5,264 nt of DNA from an uncultured Granulosicoccaceae bacterium (lineage in GTDB: Bacteria > Pseudomonadota > Gammaproteobacteria > CALCKW01), in assembly GCA_937941555.1 (NCBI GenBank), contig CALDHJ010000002.1, positions 1-5,264 on the forward strand. Direction: 5' to 3'. Below are positions 1 to 5,264 of this stretch, in pieces. The translations under genes were made by a program, and so were the position numbers. Each line of letters starts with the position of its first letter. Within the stretch, counting starts at the first letter, position 1. Under the pieces are notes generated by a model. The model was not told the origin of the DNA. It was given only the letters and a program-made list of their open reading frames with translations, and did not search any database.

Positions 1-1633
1 CACCCAGAGAGTTGGCGTGCGCTGACACGCGGCCACGGTGAACGAGCGGGATCATGGCCCCTTCCTGCATGAGCATGTCGTTCATCTGCTTGGCGATTTC
101 TGCACGCTCTTCGATGGCAGCCGTCTTGGAGAGCTGAGCTGCGAGGTCATCGTAGGCGGGGTTGCAGTAGCGCGGCATGTTGCCACCGAGCCAGTTGTTT
201 TCCGGCGACGGAATCTCGGAGCACGTCCAGTTGTTCATGTAGGCCTCGGGATCGGTGCCGTTGAACAGGTTGGTGTACATCTCGATGTCGGCGTAGAACT
301 TCTGGAAGGTGTCGGGGCTCGACTGATCGCCACCGAAGAACACGGCCGCATCGATGTTGCGAAGCTCGGTTTCGACCCCGATATCGCCCCACCACTGTTT
401 GACCAGTGCCTGGGTGTCCTGACGTACCGCGTTGGTTGACGTCTGGTAGAGAATCGACAAGCGAACGCCATCTTTCTCGCGTACACCGTCGGAGCCCGGC
501 ATCCAGCCTGCTTCGTCAAGCAGCTGGTTCGCCATGTCCACGTTCTGAACCAGGCACTCGTCATTTGCCGTAGACGCGTAGATCGCCGGTGCTGGCAGCA
601 CGTTGCAGGTCGGCTTGCCGGCGTCGCCATATCCAACTTCAGACAGGGTTGCGCGGTCAATGGCGAGGCTCAAAGCGCGGCGCACGGTCGCGTCGGTGAG
701 GAAGGGGTGCGGGCCGCCTTCAACCGTTGAGCGCTTGTCGCCCAGATCAGAGGATGGGTTGGTCAGGTTGACCATCATGCGCTCGACACCGGTGCCAAAA
801 GCGGACACGACGTTGCCTTTGCCGGCAGCGGCCATCTCGCCGAGGATCGCGGGATCGATCTGCAGGTTCCAGGCGTAGTCGAACTCACCCGTTTCCAGCA
901 CTGCGCGGGCCGCCGAGGCCGCATCACCACCGCCTTTGAAGGTCAGTGTGGCAAAGGCCGGCTTGTTGGGGTCGCGGTAGTGTGGGTTGGCTTCCATCGA
1001 TATCACGTCATTCGCGCGGAATTCCGTGACACGGAACGGGCCGGTACCGTGCGGGCCAAAGTTGGCGTCGGTGCAGGTCGGCGCTTTGGGGCCCATGCAA
1101 TCCTGAAACTGGGCCTTCTGGATGATTGGGCTCTCACCGCCGGTAAACGGACCATAGGGGAAAGGCTTGGGCGTGGAGAAGGTGATCTTCACGGTGTGTG
1201 CATCGATGGCTTCGACCGTGTCGACATCAGCGAACTTGGTTTCCTGCTGGCATCCGCCATTCGGGTCCATGCAGTATTCGGCTGTGAAGACCACGTCGTC
1301 GGCTGTGAAGTCACTGCCGTCCGACCATTTCACGCCTTTCTGGAGGTTCCAGGTGATGCTGGTGAGATCTTCCGAGACACCGCCGTTGGCAACTGTGGGG
1401 ATTTCTTCAGCCAACCACGCGACCAGGTTGCCGTTTTCGTCATAGCGGCCCAGTGGTTCGATGATCATCGACGAGCTTTCGACGTCTTTGGTACCACCGG
1501 AGAGGTAGGGGTTGAGAATGGAGGCGGCCTGCCAGTAGATGATGTTGACGTGGCCGTCGTCGCCGCGTGCGGCCCAGGCGCCATTCGCGAGCAGAGCGGC
1601 AGCTGCTGCCGTCAGGACAAATTGTTTACGCAT
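1..1633 (-). CDS. Periplasmic peptide-binding protein of an ABC importer (solute-binding family 5), C-terminus cut by window edge
   Basis: 544 codons are readable from ATG at 1633 and the frame is still open at position 2. The start is supported by AAGAGGAG six bases upstream. Residues 1-21 form a Sec signal peptide: MRK, a hydrophobic Ala/Leu core, and an AWA cleavage site before Ala22. Family 5 marks are seen in order: an N-P-Y-L segment near 41-44, the signature block KWSDG...TADDVVFT at 102-117, a GTGPF turn at 197-200, and a late block with NNW...RY.NPAYDDL at 467-497. By family knowledge, such proteins bind oligopeptides, dipeptides or similar solutes in the periplasm and deliver them to DppBC/OppBC-type permeases. 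Usual lengths are about 530-560 residues, so only a short C-terminal piece should be missing. Eight Cys residues lie in four local pairs (121/128, 179/187, 343/360, 471/490), which would suit disulfides. The ligand cannot be told. The gene is divergent from an M20D amidohydrolase, which suggests a peptide or N-acyl amino acid substrate. Permease genes probably follow beyond the edge (inference). Confidence 0.93.
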   Translation of the reverse strand, partial: MRKQFVLTAAAAALLANGAWAARGDDGHVNIIYWQAASILNPYLSGGTKDVESSSMIIEPLGRYDENGNLVAWLAEEIPTVANGGVSEDLTSITWNLQKGVKWSDGSDFTADDVVFTAEYCMDPNGGCQQETKFADVDTVEAIDAHTVKITFSTPKPFPYGPFTGGESPIIQKAQFQDCMGPKAPTCTDANFGPHGTGPFRVTEFRANDVISMEANPHYRDPNKPAFATLTFKGGGDAASAARAVLETGEFDYAWNLQIDPAILGEMAAAGKGNVVSAFGTGVERMMVNLTNPSSDLGDKRSTVEGGPHPFLTDATVRRALSLAIDRATLSEVGYGDAGKPTCNVLPAPAIYASTANDECLVQNVDMANQLLDEAGWMPGSDGVREKDGVRLSILYQTSTNAVRQDTQALVKQWWGDIGVETELRNIDAAVFFGGDQSSPDTFQKFYADIEMYTNLFNGTDPEAYMNNWTCSEIPSPENNWLGGNMPRYCNPAYDDLAAQLSKTAAIEERAEIAKQMNDMLMQEGAMIPLVHRGRVSAHANSLG

Positions 1634-1639
1634 TGCGTA

Positions 1640-1647
1640 CTCCTCTT
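1640..1647 (-). promoter_or_regulatory. Shine-Dalgarno of the peptide-binding protein gene
   Basis: The minus strand reads AAGAGGAG, then six bases, then ATG at 1633. This is a strong, well-spaced ribosome binding site. Together with the signal peptide that begins directly at this ATG, it fixes the start of the binding protein. Confidence 0.85.
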
Positions 1648-1663
1648 GATGGTTTTCGTCGTC

Positions 1664-1686
1664 ACACTCCGCCGGAGCGGAGGTGT
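1664..1686 (-). other. Leader hairpin upstream of the peptide-binding protein gene
   Basis: The arms CGGAGGTGT (1678-1686) and ACACTCCG (1664-1671) are complementary except for one unpaired base at 1683, giving eight pairs around a six-base loop. On the minus strand this stem lies in the presumed 5' untranslated region, ending 16 bases before the Shine-Dalgarno. No T-run follows it on either strand, so it is not a typical intrinsic terminator. It could shape mRNA stability or be a protein-binding palindrome; no function can be assigned. Confidence 0.35.
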
Positions 1687-1742
1687 TGTCTCTTTAGGCT
1701 TGTCACCTGCAACCGGCGATTGCGACATCGTCGAGCAACCAC

Positions 1743-1748
1743 ACTATA
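1743..1748 (-). promoter_or_regulatory. Possible -10 box for the peptide-binding protein gene
   Basis: The minus strand reads TATAGT, five of six matches to TATAAT. It would give a leader of roughly 100 bases containing the hairpin at 1664-1686. No convincing -35 box lies 16-18 bases upstream, so this is a weak candidate that might need an activator. Confidence 0.25.
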
Positions 1749-1796
1749 TGCAGGCCTGACGGCGCACTACACACCAAATCTACCTGGGCTGCAAGA

Positions 1797-1825
1797 TTGT
1801 GTGTGCTCTGTCAGCAGTGTCTAAT
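1797..1825 (+). promoter_or_regulatory. Likely promoter of the amidohydrolase gene
   Basis: TTGTGT (1797-1802) and TCTAAT (1820-1825) are separated by 17 bases. They match the sigma-70 consensus at three and five of six positions. Transcription would start near 1832 and leave a leader of about 46 bases before ATG 1878. This also argues against the in-frame TTG at 1797 being a start codon, because it would lie inside the promoter. Confidence 0.4.
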
Positions 1826-1867
1826 TGGTGGTCTTGATACGCGCGCTCGCTGCTGTATCGCACCCTC

Positions 1868-1872
1868 AGGAG
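1868..1872 (+). promoter_or_regulatory. Shine-Dalgarno that decides the amidohydrolase start
   Basis: AGGAG lies five bases before ATG 1878. The reading frame stays open upstream to a TTG at 1797, but that codon has no ribosome binding site, and the extra 27 residues are Cys-rich and unlike the family. ATG 1878 is therefore chosen. Confidence 0.8.
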
Positions 1873-1877
1873 CCCAT

Positions 1878-3050
1878 ATGCCCATCATCAACCGTATAGC
1901 CGACCGGCACGACGCGATCACCGAGTGGCGGCGTGATTACCATCAGCACCCCGAGTTGCTCTTCGATGTGCACCGGACCGCTGCCTCGGTCGCGGAGAAA
2001 TTGCGTGCGTTCGGCTGTGATGAAGTGGTGGAGGGCATTGGCCGAACTGGCGTCGTCGGCGTCATCAAGGGACGCGAGGGCGGCGATCGCGTGATCGGCT
2101 TGCGTGCGGACATGGACGCCTTGCCGTTGCCCGAGGTAACCGGTTTGCCCCATGCATCAAAGGTCCCGGGCGTCATGCACGCTTGCGGGCACGACGGCCA
2201 TACGGCCATGCTGCTCGGCGCGGCAGAACACCTGTGCGAGACGCGAAATTTCGCCGGCACGGCGGTGGTCATCTTCCAGCCCGCCGAAGAGGGCGGTGGC
2301 GGCGGCCGTGAGATGTGTGAGGACGGCATGATGGCGCGATTCGGTATTGAGCAGGTTTACGGCCTGCACAACGTGCCCGGACTGCCAATTGGCGACTTTT
2401 CCACCTGCCAGGGGCCGATCATGGCGTCGACTGATACCTTCGAGATCGAGATCACCGGCCGCGGTGGCCATGCTGCCATGCCCCACTTGGCGGTCGACAC
2501 GATTGTCGTGGTGGCACACCTCATCACAGCGATTCAGTCGGTAGTATCGCGCTCAGTGGACCCGGTGCAGGGGGCTGTGGTGTCGGTAACCAAAGTGGAT
2601 ACCGACGGTGACGCCTTTAACGTGTTGCCCGAGACGGCTCGCCTCAAGGGAACCGTGCGCACACTTGTGCCGGAGATGCGTGAGATCTGTGAGCAACGCA
2701 TTGGCGAACTCGTACGCACACTTCCGTCAGCCTTCGGTGCGGCAGGGGAGCTCAAGTACGTGCGTGGCTATCCGACGACGGTCAACAGCGGCCCTGAAAC
2801 CGACTTCGCCGTGTCTATTGCAGAAAAGGTCTCGGGTAGCGGGCGGGTGAACCCGCAGCAGTCACCCGTTATGGGTGGCGAAGACTTTGCCTACATGCTC
2901 GAAGAACGGCCAGGAGCCTTCATGTTCATTGGCAATGGCGATTCCGCCGGATTGCACAATCCGGCGTACGATTTCAACGATGATGTGATTCCGGCTGGCT
3001 GCTCATACTGGATTACGCTGGTTGAAACGGCGATGCCACGGGCCGCTTAG
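1878..3050 (+). CDS. M20D-type metal-dependent amidohydrolase (hippurate hydrolase / N-acyl amino acid hydrolase family)
   Basis: The protein is 390 residues, a normal length for the family, with no signal peptide, so it is cytoplasmic. The catalytic domain shows RADMDALP (76-83), HACGHDGHTAM (101-111), QPAEEGGGG (134-142) and GLHN (162-165), and closes with GGEDFAYM (333-340) and GLHNPAYDFND (358-368). By family knowledge Cys103, His105, Glu138, His164 and His360 are the expected ligands of the two-metal centre and Glu137 the general base; all are present. RGGHAAMP (195-202) marks the inserted dimerisation domain. Members cleave the amide bond of N-acylated amino acids or small conjugates such as hippurate, N-acetyl amino acids, indoleacetyl-amino acids or aminobenzoyl-glutamate; which one applies here cannot be read from sequence. 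The gene is divergent from the peptide-binding protein gene, so it probably processes what that importer brings in (inference). It has its own Shine-Dalgarno and a likely promoter within 81 bases. Confidence 0.95.
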   Translation: MPIINRIADRHDAITEWRRDYHQHPELLFDVHRTAASVAEKLRAFGCDEVVEGIGRTGVVGVIKGREGGDRVIGLRADMDALPLPEVTGLPHASKVPGVMHACGHDGHTAMLLGAAEHLCETRNFAGTAVVIFQPAEEGGGGGREMCEDGMMARFGIEQVYGLHNVPGLPIGDFSTCQGPIMASTDTFEIEITGRGGHAAMPHLAVDTIVVVAHLITAIQSVVSRSVDPVQGAVVSVTKVDTDGDAFNVLPETARLKGTVRTLVPEMREICEQRIGELVRTLPSAFGAAGELKYVRGYPTTVNSGPETDFAVSIAEKVSGSGRVNPQQSPVMGGEDFAYMLEERPGAFMFIGNGDSAGLHNPAYDFNDDVIPAGCSYWITLVETAMPRAA

Positions 3051-3057
3051 TTGAGCC

Positions 3058-3077
3058 ACATATAATATGTATGCATA
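3058..3077. promoter_or_regulatory. AT-rich tandem palindromes, possible operator
   Basis: ACATAT-A-ATATGT (3058-3070) is a perfect inverted repeat around one base. It shares its last T with a second perfect palindrome, TATGCATA (3070-3077). The first includes TATAAT at 3061-3066, but no -35 box sits at the right distance on the plus strand. The place, eight bases after a stop codon, would be odd for an operator unless a transcript starts inside the intergenic region. Confidence 0.25.
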
Positions 3078-3088
3078 TCAATTGAGCC

Positions 3089-3119
3089 GCTCAGTGTGGT
3101 CGTTTGCTCCGCACTGAGC
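3089..3119 (+). terminator. Stem-loop after the amidohydrolase gene, possible terminator without U-tract
   Basis: GCTCAGTGTGG (3089-3099) pairs with CCGCACTGAGC (3109-3119): ten Watson-Crick pairs and one G-T pair around a nine-base loop. It begins 39 bases after the amidohydrolase stop codon, where a 3' end would be expected. No T-run follows in either direction, so it is not a classical Rho-independent terminator. It could be a U-less terminator, a stem protecting the mRNA 3' end, or a protein-binding palindrome. Confidence 0.35.
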
Positions 3120-3306
3120 ACGCTCGACCCTACTGTTCCGACATTTCTCAGCGCCATAGTTGGCCCGTTTGCTGATTGTCCATAGGCGAGACCGGTTGAA
3201 CTGACTGTGTAAAGAATGTGTCCGCGTGGCCGTTCTCTGTCATCAGCGACAGCCGGTATGTCTGTTGGTACCCGATTCTCGCACCAGATGTGTGCACCGA
3301 TTCGCG

Positions 3307-3337
3307 TTGACATAGCAATGATTGTTGGATGTAGGGT
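3307..3337 (+). promoter_or_regulatory. Possible promoter of the diguanylate cyclase gene
   Basis: TTGACA (3307-3312) is a perfect -35 consensus. The best downstream -10 is TAGGGT (3332-3337) at a long 19-base spacing, or TGTAGG (3330-3335) at 17 bases; both are poor. A start near 3344 would give a leader of about 46 bases carrying the whole 5' arm of the hairpin at the start codon. A strong -35 with a weak -10 could mean low expression or a need for an activator. Confidence 0.35.
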
Positions 3338-3366
3338 CTATGCGCAACGAGCGTGTTGATAAAAAG

Positions 3367-3415
3367 CAGAAGCGGAGGCGTCTGAGCTGATGAGCAGCCA
3401 ATCAGACGCTTCTGT
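3367..3415 (+). promoter_or_regulatory. Start-codon hairpin of the diguanylate cyclase gene, possible translational switch
   Basis: The Shine-Dalgarno GGAGG is at 3374-3378, eleven bases before ATG 3390. GCGGAGGCGTCTGA (3372-3385) pairs along its full length with TCAGACGCTTCTGT (3402-3415): eleven Watson-Crick and three G-U pairs. Inside this helix GCTG (3386-3389) pairs with CAGC (3395-3398), leaving only AUGAG in the apical loop. This form buries the ribosome binding site. An alternative register pairs CAGAAG (3367-3372) with CTTCTG (3409-3414) while keeping the upper seven pairs; then CGGAGG (3373-3378) becomes a six-base bulge and is exposed. The 3' arm falls in codons 5-8. The pairing is read directly from the sequence; the switching role is inference. 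Confidence 0.5.
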
Positions 3416-4997
3416 CGTGCTTGACGCCCTGGAATCTCCAGGGTGGATCGTCGACTGTGACGGTGTCGTGGCGTCAAACGCCGCATTGCGTCAGTTCGTG
3501 CACCCGTCGGCACCTGCGTCTGATCCTGCCGTGCTTGCTGCACAAGTGTTTTCTGGAGACTCCGTTGACGTGTTTCTGGCGTTGTGTGCGGCTGCAACTG
3601 ACAGCGGGCACGCCGGAGACGATGTGACGCTGGCTGGTGGCCAAACGGCAACCTTGACCGTCAAGCGGCTGTCCGAGGCCTCCGCGACGACGCTTCTCGC
3701 CGTTGCGCGGGCGCACGATGAGCGCAGTGTCGTGTTTGACGCTTGTGCACAGCTGGATGTGTTGCGGCGTGGATTGTCGGCGGTGACGCTCGACCTGACG
3801 ATCAAGTCGGCTGACAGCCGGGAATACCTCTACATCAACCGCAACTCGGTCCACGATGTGGCCGTCGACTCCAAAAACGCGGTTGGGAAAACCATTCATC
3901 AGCTCGTCCCCATGGACATTGCGGGGCAGCTGTCGGCGGAAGACGACCGGGTGTTGCAGTCACCCAGTGGCCGTCTGACACGGATCTACGCGTCTTCGCG
4001 GGGCTACTACCGCGGCCACAAGCAAGTGGTGTTTGGCCCGGAGGGCCGACCGGAATTGATATTGAGTACGGTCGAGAACGTGTCGGCTGCCGAGCGGTCG
4101 CGACTCGAACGCGAGCGCAACACCTCTGATCTCGCACGGGCGGAGAACATTGCCCGGGTCGGCAGCTACCGCTGCCACCCTGCTGGCTCCCGACTGTTCA
4201 TGTCAGCCTTTCTGCGTCAGCTGTTCGAATTCGACGACAAGACCATTGCTGTACACCTGCGCGAATTTCTCGCGCGCCTCGAGCCGCGTTACCGCGAGCG
4301 CGTGATGATCGCCCACGAGCGCCTGCGCCAGGGTAAGTCGGTCGAGAAACAGAACCTGCGATACACCAGCAGCAGCGGCGAGACCCTGTATCTGGAGTTG
4401 CGTTGCGAGATGGCGCGTGAATCCGAAAACTCGCCATTTTCCATTCACGGTACGGTTCACGATGTCACCGAACGCGTCAAGACTGAAGAAAAAGTGCGCT
4501 TCATGGCGTACCACGATGGCTTGACGAAACTGCCCAATCGCTCTTTCTTCCTGCGCCGAGCAACGCAGGCGATGAGCTATGCGACAGCGGGTGGTCGACC
4601 CTTTGCCTTGCACCTGATCGACCTCGACGGCTTCAAGGCGATCAACGACTCCCGCGGTCACCAGGCGGGTGATCAGGTTCTGCAGGTGGTTGCCAAGCGT
4701 ATCCAGACCACCATCAAGAGCAGCGATCTCGGTGCGCGGTTCGGTGGCGACGAGTTCGCGATCCTCCAGCTCGACGTCGAGCGCGAGTCTGATGCAACCG
4801 CCTTGAGCCACCGACTGATAGAGCGAATCAGTGCCGAGATGGTTATAGACGGGCAGACCGCAAGCGTGGGGGCGAGTGTCGGTGTCGCCATCTTCGACCC
4901 GAACGAGGTCGATCTGCAGGTCATGATGCAGCGTGCCGACGAAGTGCTCTACGTCGCCAAGCGTGCCGGACGGGGAACCTACCGCCTGGCGAGCTGA
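3390..4997 (+). CDS. Diguanylate cyclase with PAS-type sensory domains and a GGDEF domain
   Basis: The 535-residue protein makes the second messenger c-di-GMP from two GTP. It has no signal peptide or membrane segment, so it is cytoplasmic. Order: a weak PAS-like region at about 8-110, a second PAS-like region at about 128-238, a charged coiled linker (232-257), and a clearer PAS domain at about 250-365 that opens with RAENIARVGSY and ends with the PAC-like GTVHDVTER. The GGDEF domain (about 370-535) starts at AYHDGLTKLPNR. Metal- and GTP-binding positions are intact: LIDLDGFKAIND (409-420) with Asp411 and Asn419, GHQAGD (423-428) with Asp428, and GGDEF at 452-456, so it should be active. The inhibitory I-site, normally RxxD nine residues before GGDEF, reads K443-S-S-D446. 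There is no EAL domain. The input signal is unknown. ATG 3390 has GGAGG upstream at a slightly long spacing within an unusual hairpin. The neighbours do not point to a shared pathway. Confidence 0.94.
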   Translation: MSSQSDASVVLDALESPGWIVDCDGVVASNAALRQFVHPSAPASDPAVLAAQVFSGDSVDVFLALCAAATDSGHAGDDVTLAGGQTATLTVKRLSEASATTLLAVARAHDERSVVFDACAQLDVLRRGLSAVTLDLTIKSADSREYLYINRNSVHDVAVDSKNAVGKTIHQLVPMDIAGQLSAEDDRVLQSPSGRLTRIYASSRGYYRGHKQVVFGPEGRPELILSTVENVSAAERSRLERERNTSDLARAENIARVGSYRCHPAGSRLFMSAFLRQLFEFDDKTIAVHLREFLARLEPRYRERVMIAHERLRQGKSVEKQNLRYTSSSGETLYLELRCEMARESENSPFSIHGTVHDVTERVKTEEKVRFMAYHDGLTKLPNRSFFLRRATQAMSYATAGGRPFALHLIDLDGFKAINDSRGHQAGDQVLQVVAKRIQTTIKSSDLGARFGGDEFAILQLDVERESDATALSHRLIERISAEMVIDGQTASVGASVGVAIFDPNEVDLQVMMQRADEVLYVAKRAGRGTYRLAS

Positions 4998-5020
4998 GTG
5001 TTCGGGTAACGGGCGTCGGG

Positions 5021-5026
5021 CATAAT
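5021..5026 (+). promoter_or_regulatory. Possible -10 box for sbcD
   Basis: CATAAT matches TATAAT at five of six positions and sits 29 bases before the sbcD start codon. No good -35 lies upstream. The spacer holds three GGG runs at four-base intervals (5004-5006, 5011-5013, 5018-5020). sbcD may instead be read through from the cyclase gene, since the gap between them is only 58 bases and shows no terminator. Confidence 0.3.
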
Positions 5027-5055
5027 GGTGTGCGACCGCTTGATCCGGGCTTCCC

Positions 5056-5264
5056 ATGCGTTTCCTGCACACCGCTGACTGGCACCTCGGCCGGCAGCTT
5101 CACAACCAGACCCTGCTCAACGAACAGGCGAACGCGCTGGATCAGCTCGTCGGGTGGGTGGTCGAGCACCGCGTCGATGCGGTGTTGATGGCAGGCGACG
5201 TCTACGACCGGGCGGTGCCGCCCACTGATGCCGTGGCCCTGCTCAGTCGCACAATCGATCGTCT
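5056..5264 (+). CDS. sbcD: SbcD nuclease subunit of the SbcCD complex, N-terminal part only
   Basis: Sixty-nine codons are visible before the window ends. The N-terminus MRFLHTADWHLGR is the typical SbcD/Mre11 opening, with metal ligands Asp8 and His10. GDVYDR (47-52) is the second metallophosphoesterase motif, with Asp48. By family knowledge SbcD pairs with the SMC-like ATPase SbcC to form a Mn-dependent exo- and endonuclease that opens hairpins and protein-blocked DNA ends and limits long palindromes. Full-length SbcD is about 400 residues, so most of the gene and probably sbcC lie beyond the edge. No clear Shine-Dalgarno precedes ATG 5056, but the family N-terminus starts exactly there. 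The gene lies 58 bases after the cyclase stop codon on the same strand. Confidence 0.92.
   Translation, partial: MRFLHTADWHLGRQLHNQTLLNEQANALDQLVGWVVEHRVDAVLMAGDVYDRAVPPTDAVALLSRTIDR

Larger units (their letters stand above)
3051..3389 (+). other. Non-coding interval between the amidohydrolase and diguanylate cyclase genes
   Basis: These 339 bases hold no convincing gene. They are visibly more AT-rich than the coding DNA on either side. In order they contain an AT-rich palindrome pair (3058-3077), a cluster of TGAGC/GCTCA motifs with a strong stem-loop (3089-3119), a featureless middle with only a short CTGTC/GACAG inverted repeat (3237-3252), a TTGACA box (3307-3312), and the 5' arm of the start-codon hairpin of the next gene (3367-3385). 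An 88-codon minus-strand frame spans 3047-3313 but lacks a ribosome binding site and the local codon bias. Confidence 0.6.

Noticed and set aside
980..1759. 259-codon plus-strand open frame opposite the peptide-binding protein gene
   Set aside because: It is antisense to a gene with a clear family signature, signal peptide and Shine-Dalgarno. High GC makes long antisense frames common, and its translation shows no recognisable domain.
1769..1804. ACACAC/GTGTGT inverted repeat in the divergent region
   Set aside because: It is simple alternating sequence with a 24-base gap; such short low-complexity matches arise readily by chance.
1797..1877. TTG-started extension of 27 residues at the amidohydrolase N-terminus
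   Set aside because: It lacks a ribosome binding site, is Cys-rich and unlike the family, and overlaps the probable promoter. ATG 1878 has AGGAG at good spacing and yields the normal family N-terminus.
3237..3252. CTGTC/GACAG inverted repeat in the intergenic region
   Set aside because: Five pairs around a six-base loop is within chance expectation and nothing nearby supports a function.
3148..3651. 167-codon minus-strand open frame across the intergenic region and the start of the cyclase gene
   Set aside because: It overlaps real coding sequence antisense, is rich in Arg/Gln/His as shadow frames are, and shows no family motif.
4203..5072. 289-codon minus-strand open frame opposite the cyclase and the start of sbcD
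   Set aside because: It is antisense to the PAS/GGDEF coding region and has no recognisable domain.

Overview
The window reads as chromosomal DNA of a GC-rich Gram-negative bacterium, probably a member of Pseudomonadota and perhaps a gammaproteobacterium. The clues are the GC-biased third codon positions, the Sec-exported periplasmic binding protein, the cytoplasmic PAS/GGDEF protein and the SbcD sequence. This placement is inferred from protein style only. No mobile element, tRNA, rRNA or CRISPR array is visible.

Layout: (1) Positions 1-1633, minus strand: a family 5 (Dpp/Opp-type) peptide-binding protein with a signal peptide, cut off at its C-terminus by the window edge. (2) Positions 1634-1877: a divergent intergenic region with a Shine-Dalgarno sequence for each flanking gene, a likely plus-strand promoter and a small leader hairpin on the minus side. 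(3) Positions 1878-3050, plus strand: an intact M20D-type metal-dependent amidohydrolase. (4) Positions 3051-3389: a 339-base non-coding stretch, more AT-rich than its surroundings, with palindromes, a stem-loop just after the amidohydrolase and a TTGACA box ahead of the next gene. (5) Positions 3390-4997, plus strand: a soluble diguanylate cyclase with PAS-like sensory domains and a canonical GGDEF site. (6) Positions 5056-5264, plus strand: the first 69 codons of sbcD, the nuclease subunit of the SbcCD DNA repair complex.

The divergent binding protein and amidohydrolase probably form a scavenging unit: the first captures a peptide-like or N-acylated compound in the periplasm, and the second hydrolyses an amide bond after import. 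The diguanylate cyclase and sbcD look like independent neighbours.

I see no new multi-gene system. The most notable signal is at the start of the diguanylate cyclase gene. A long hairpin at 3367-3415 places the AUG in its apical loop, and two competing pairings of its lower stem either bury the Shine-Dalgarno sequence or leave it in a bulge. This looks like a possible cis-acting translational switch. The same protein carries Lys in place of Arg at the allosteric I-site.
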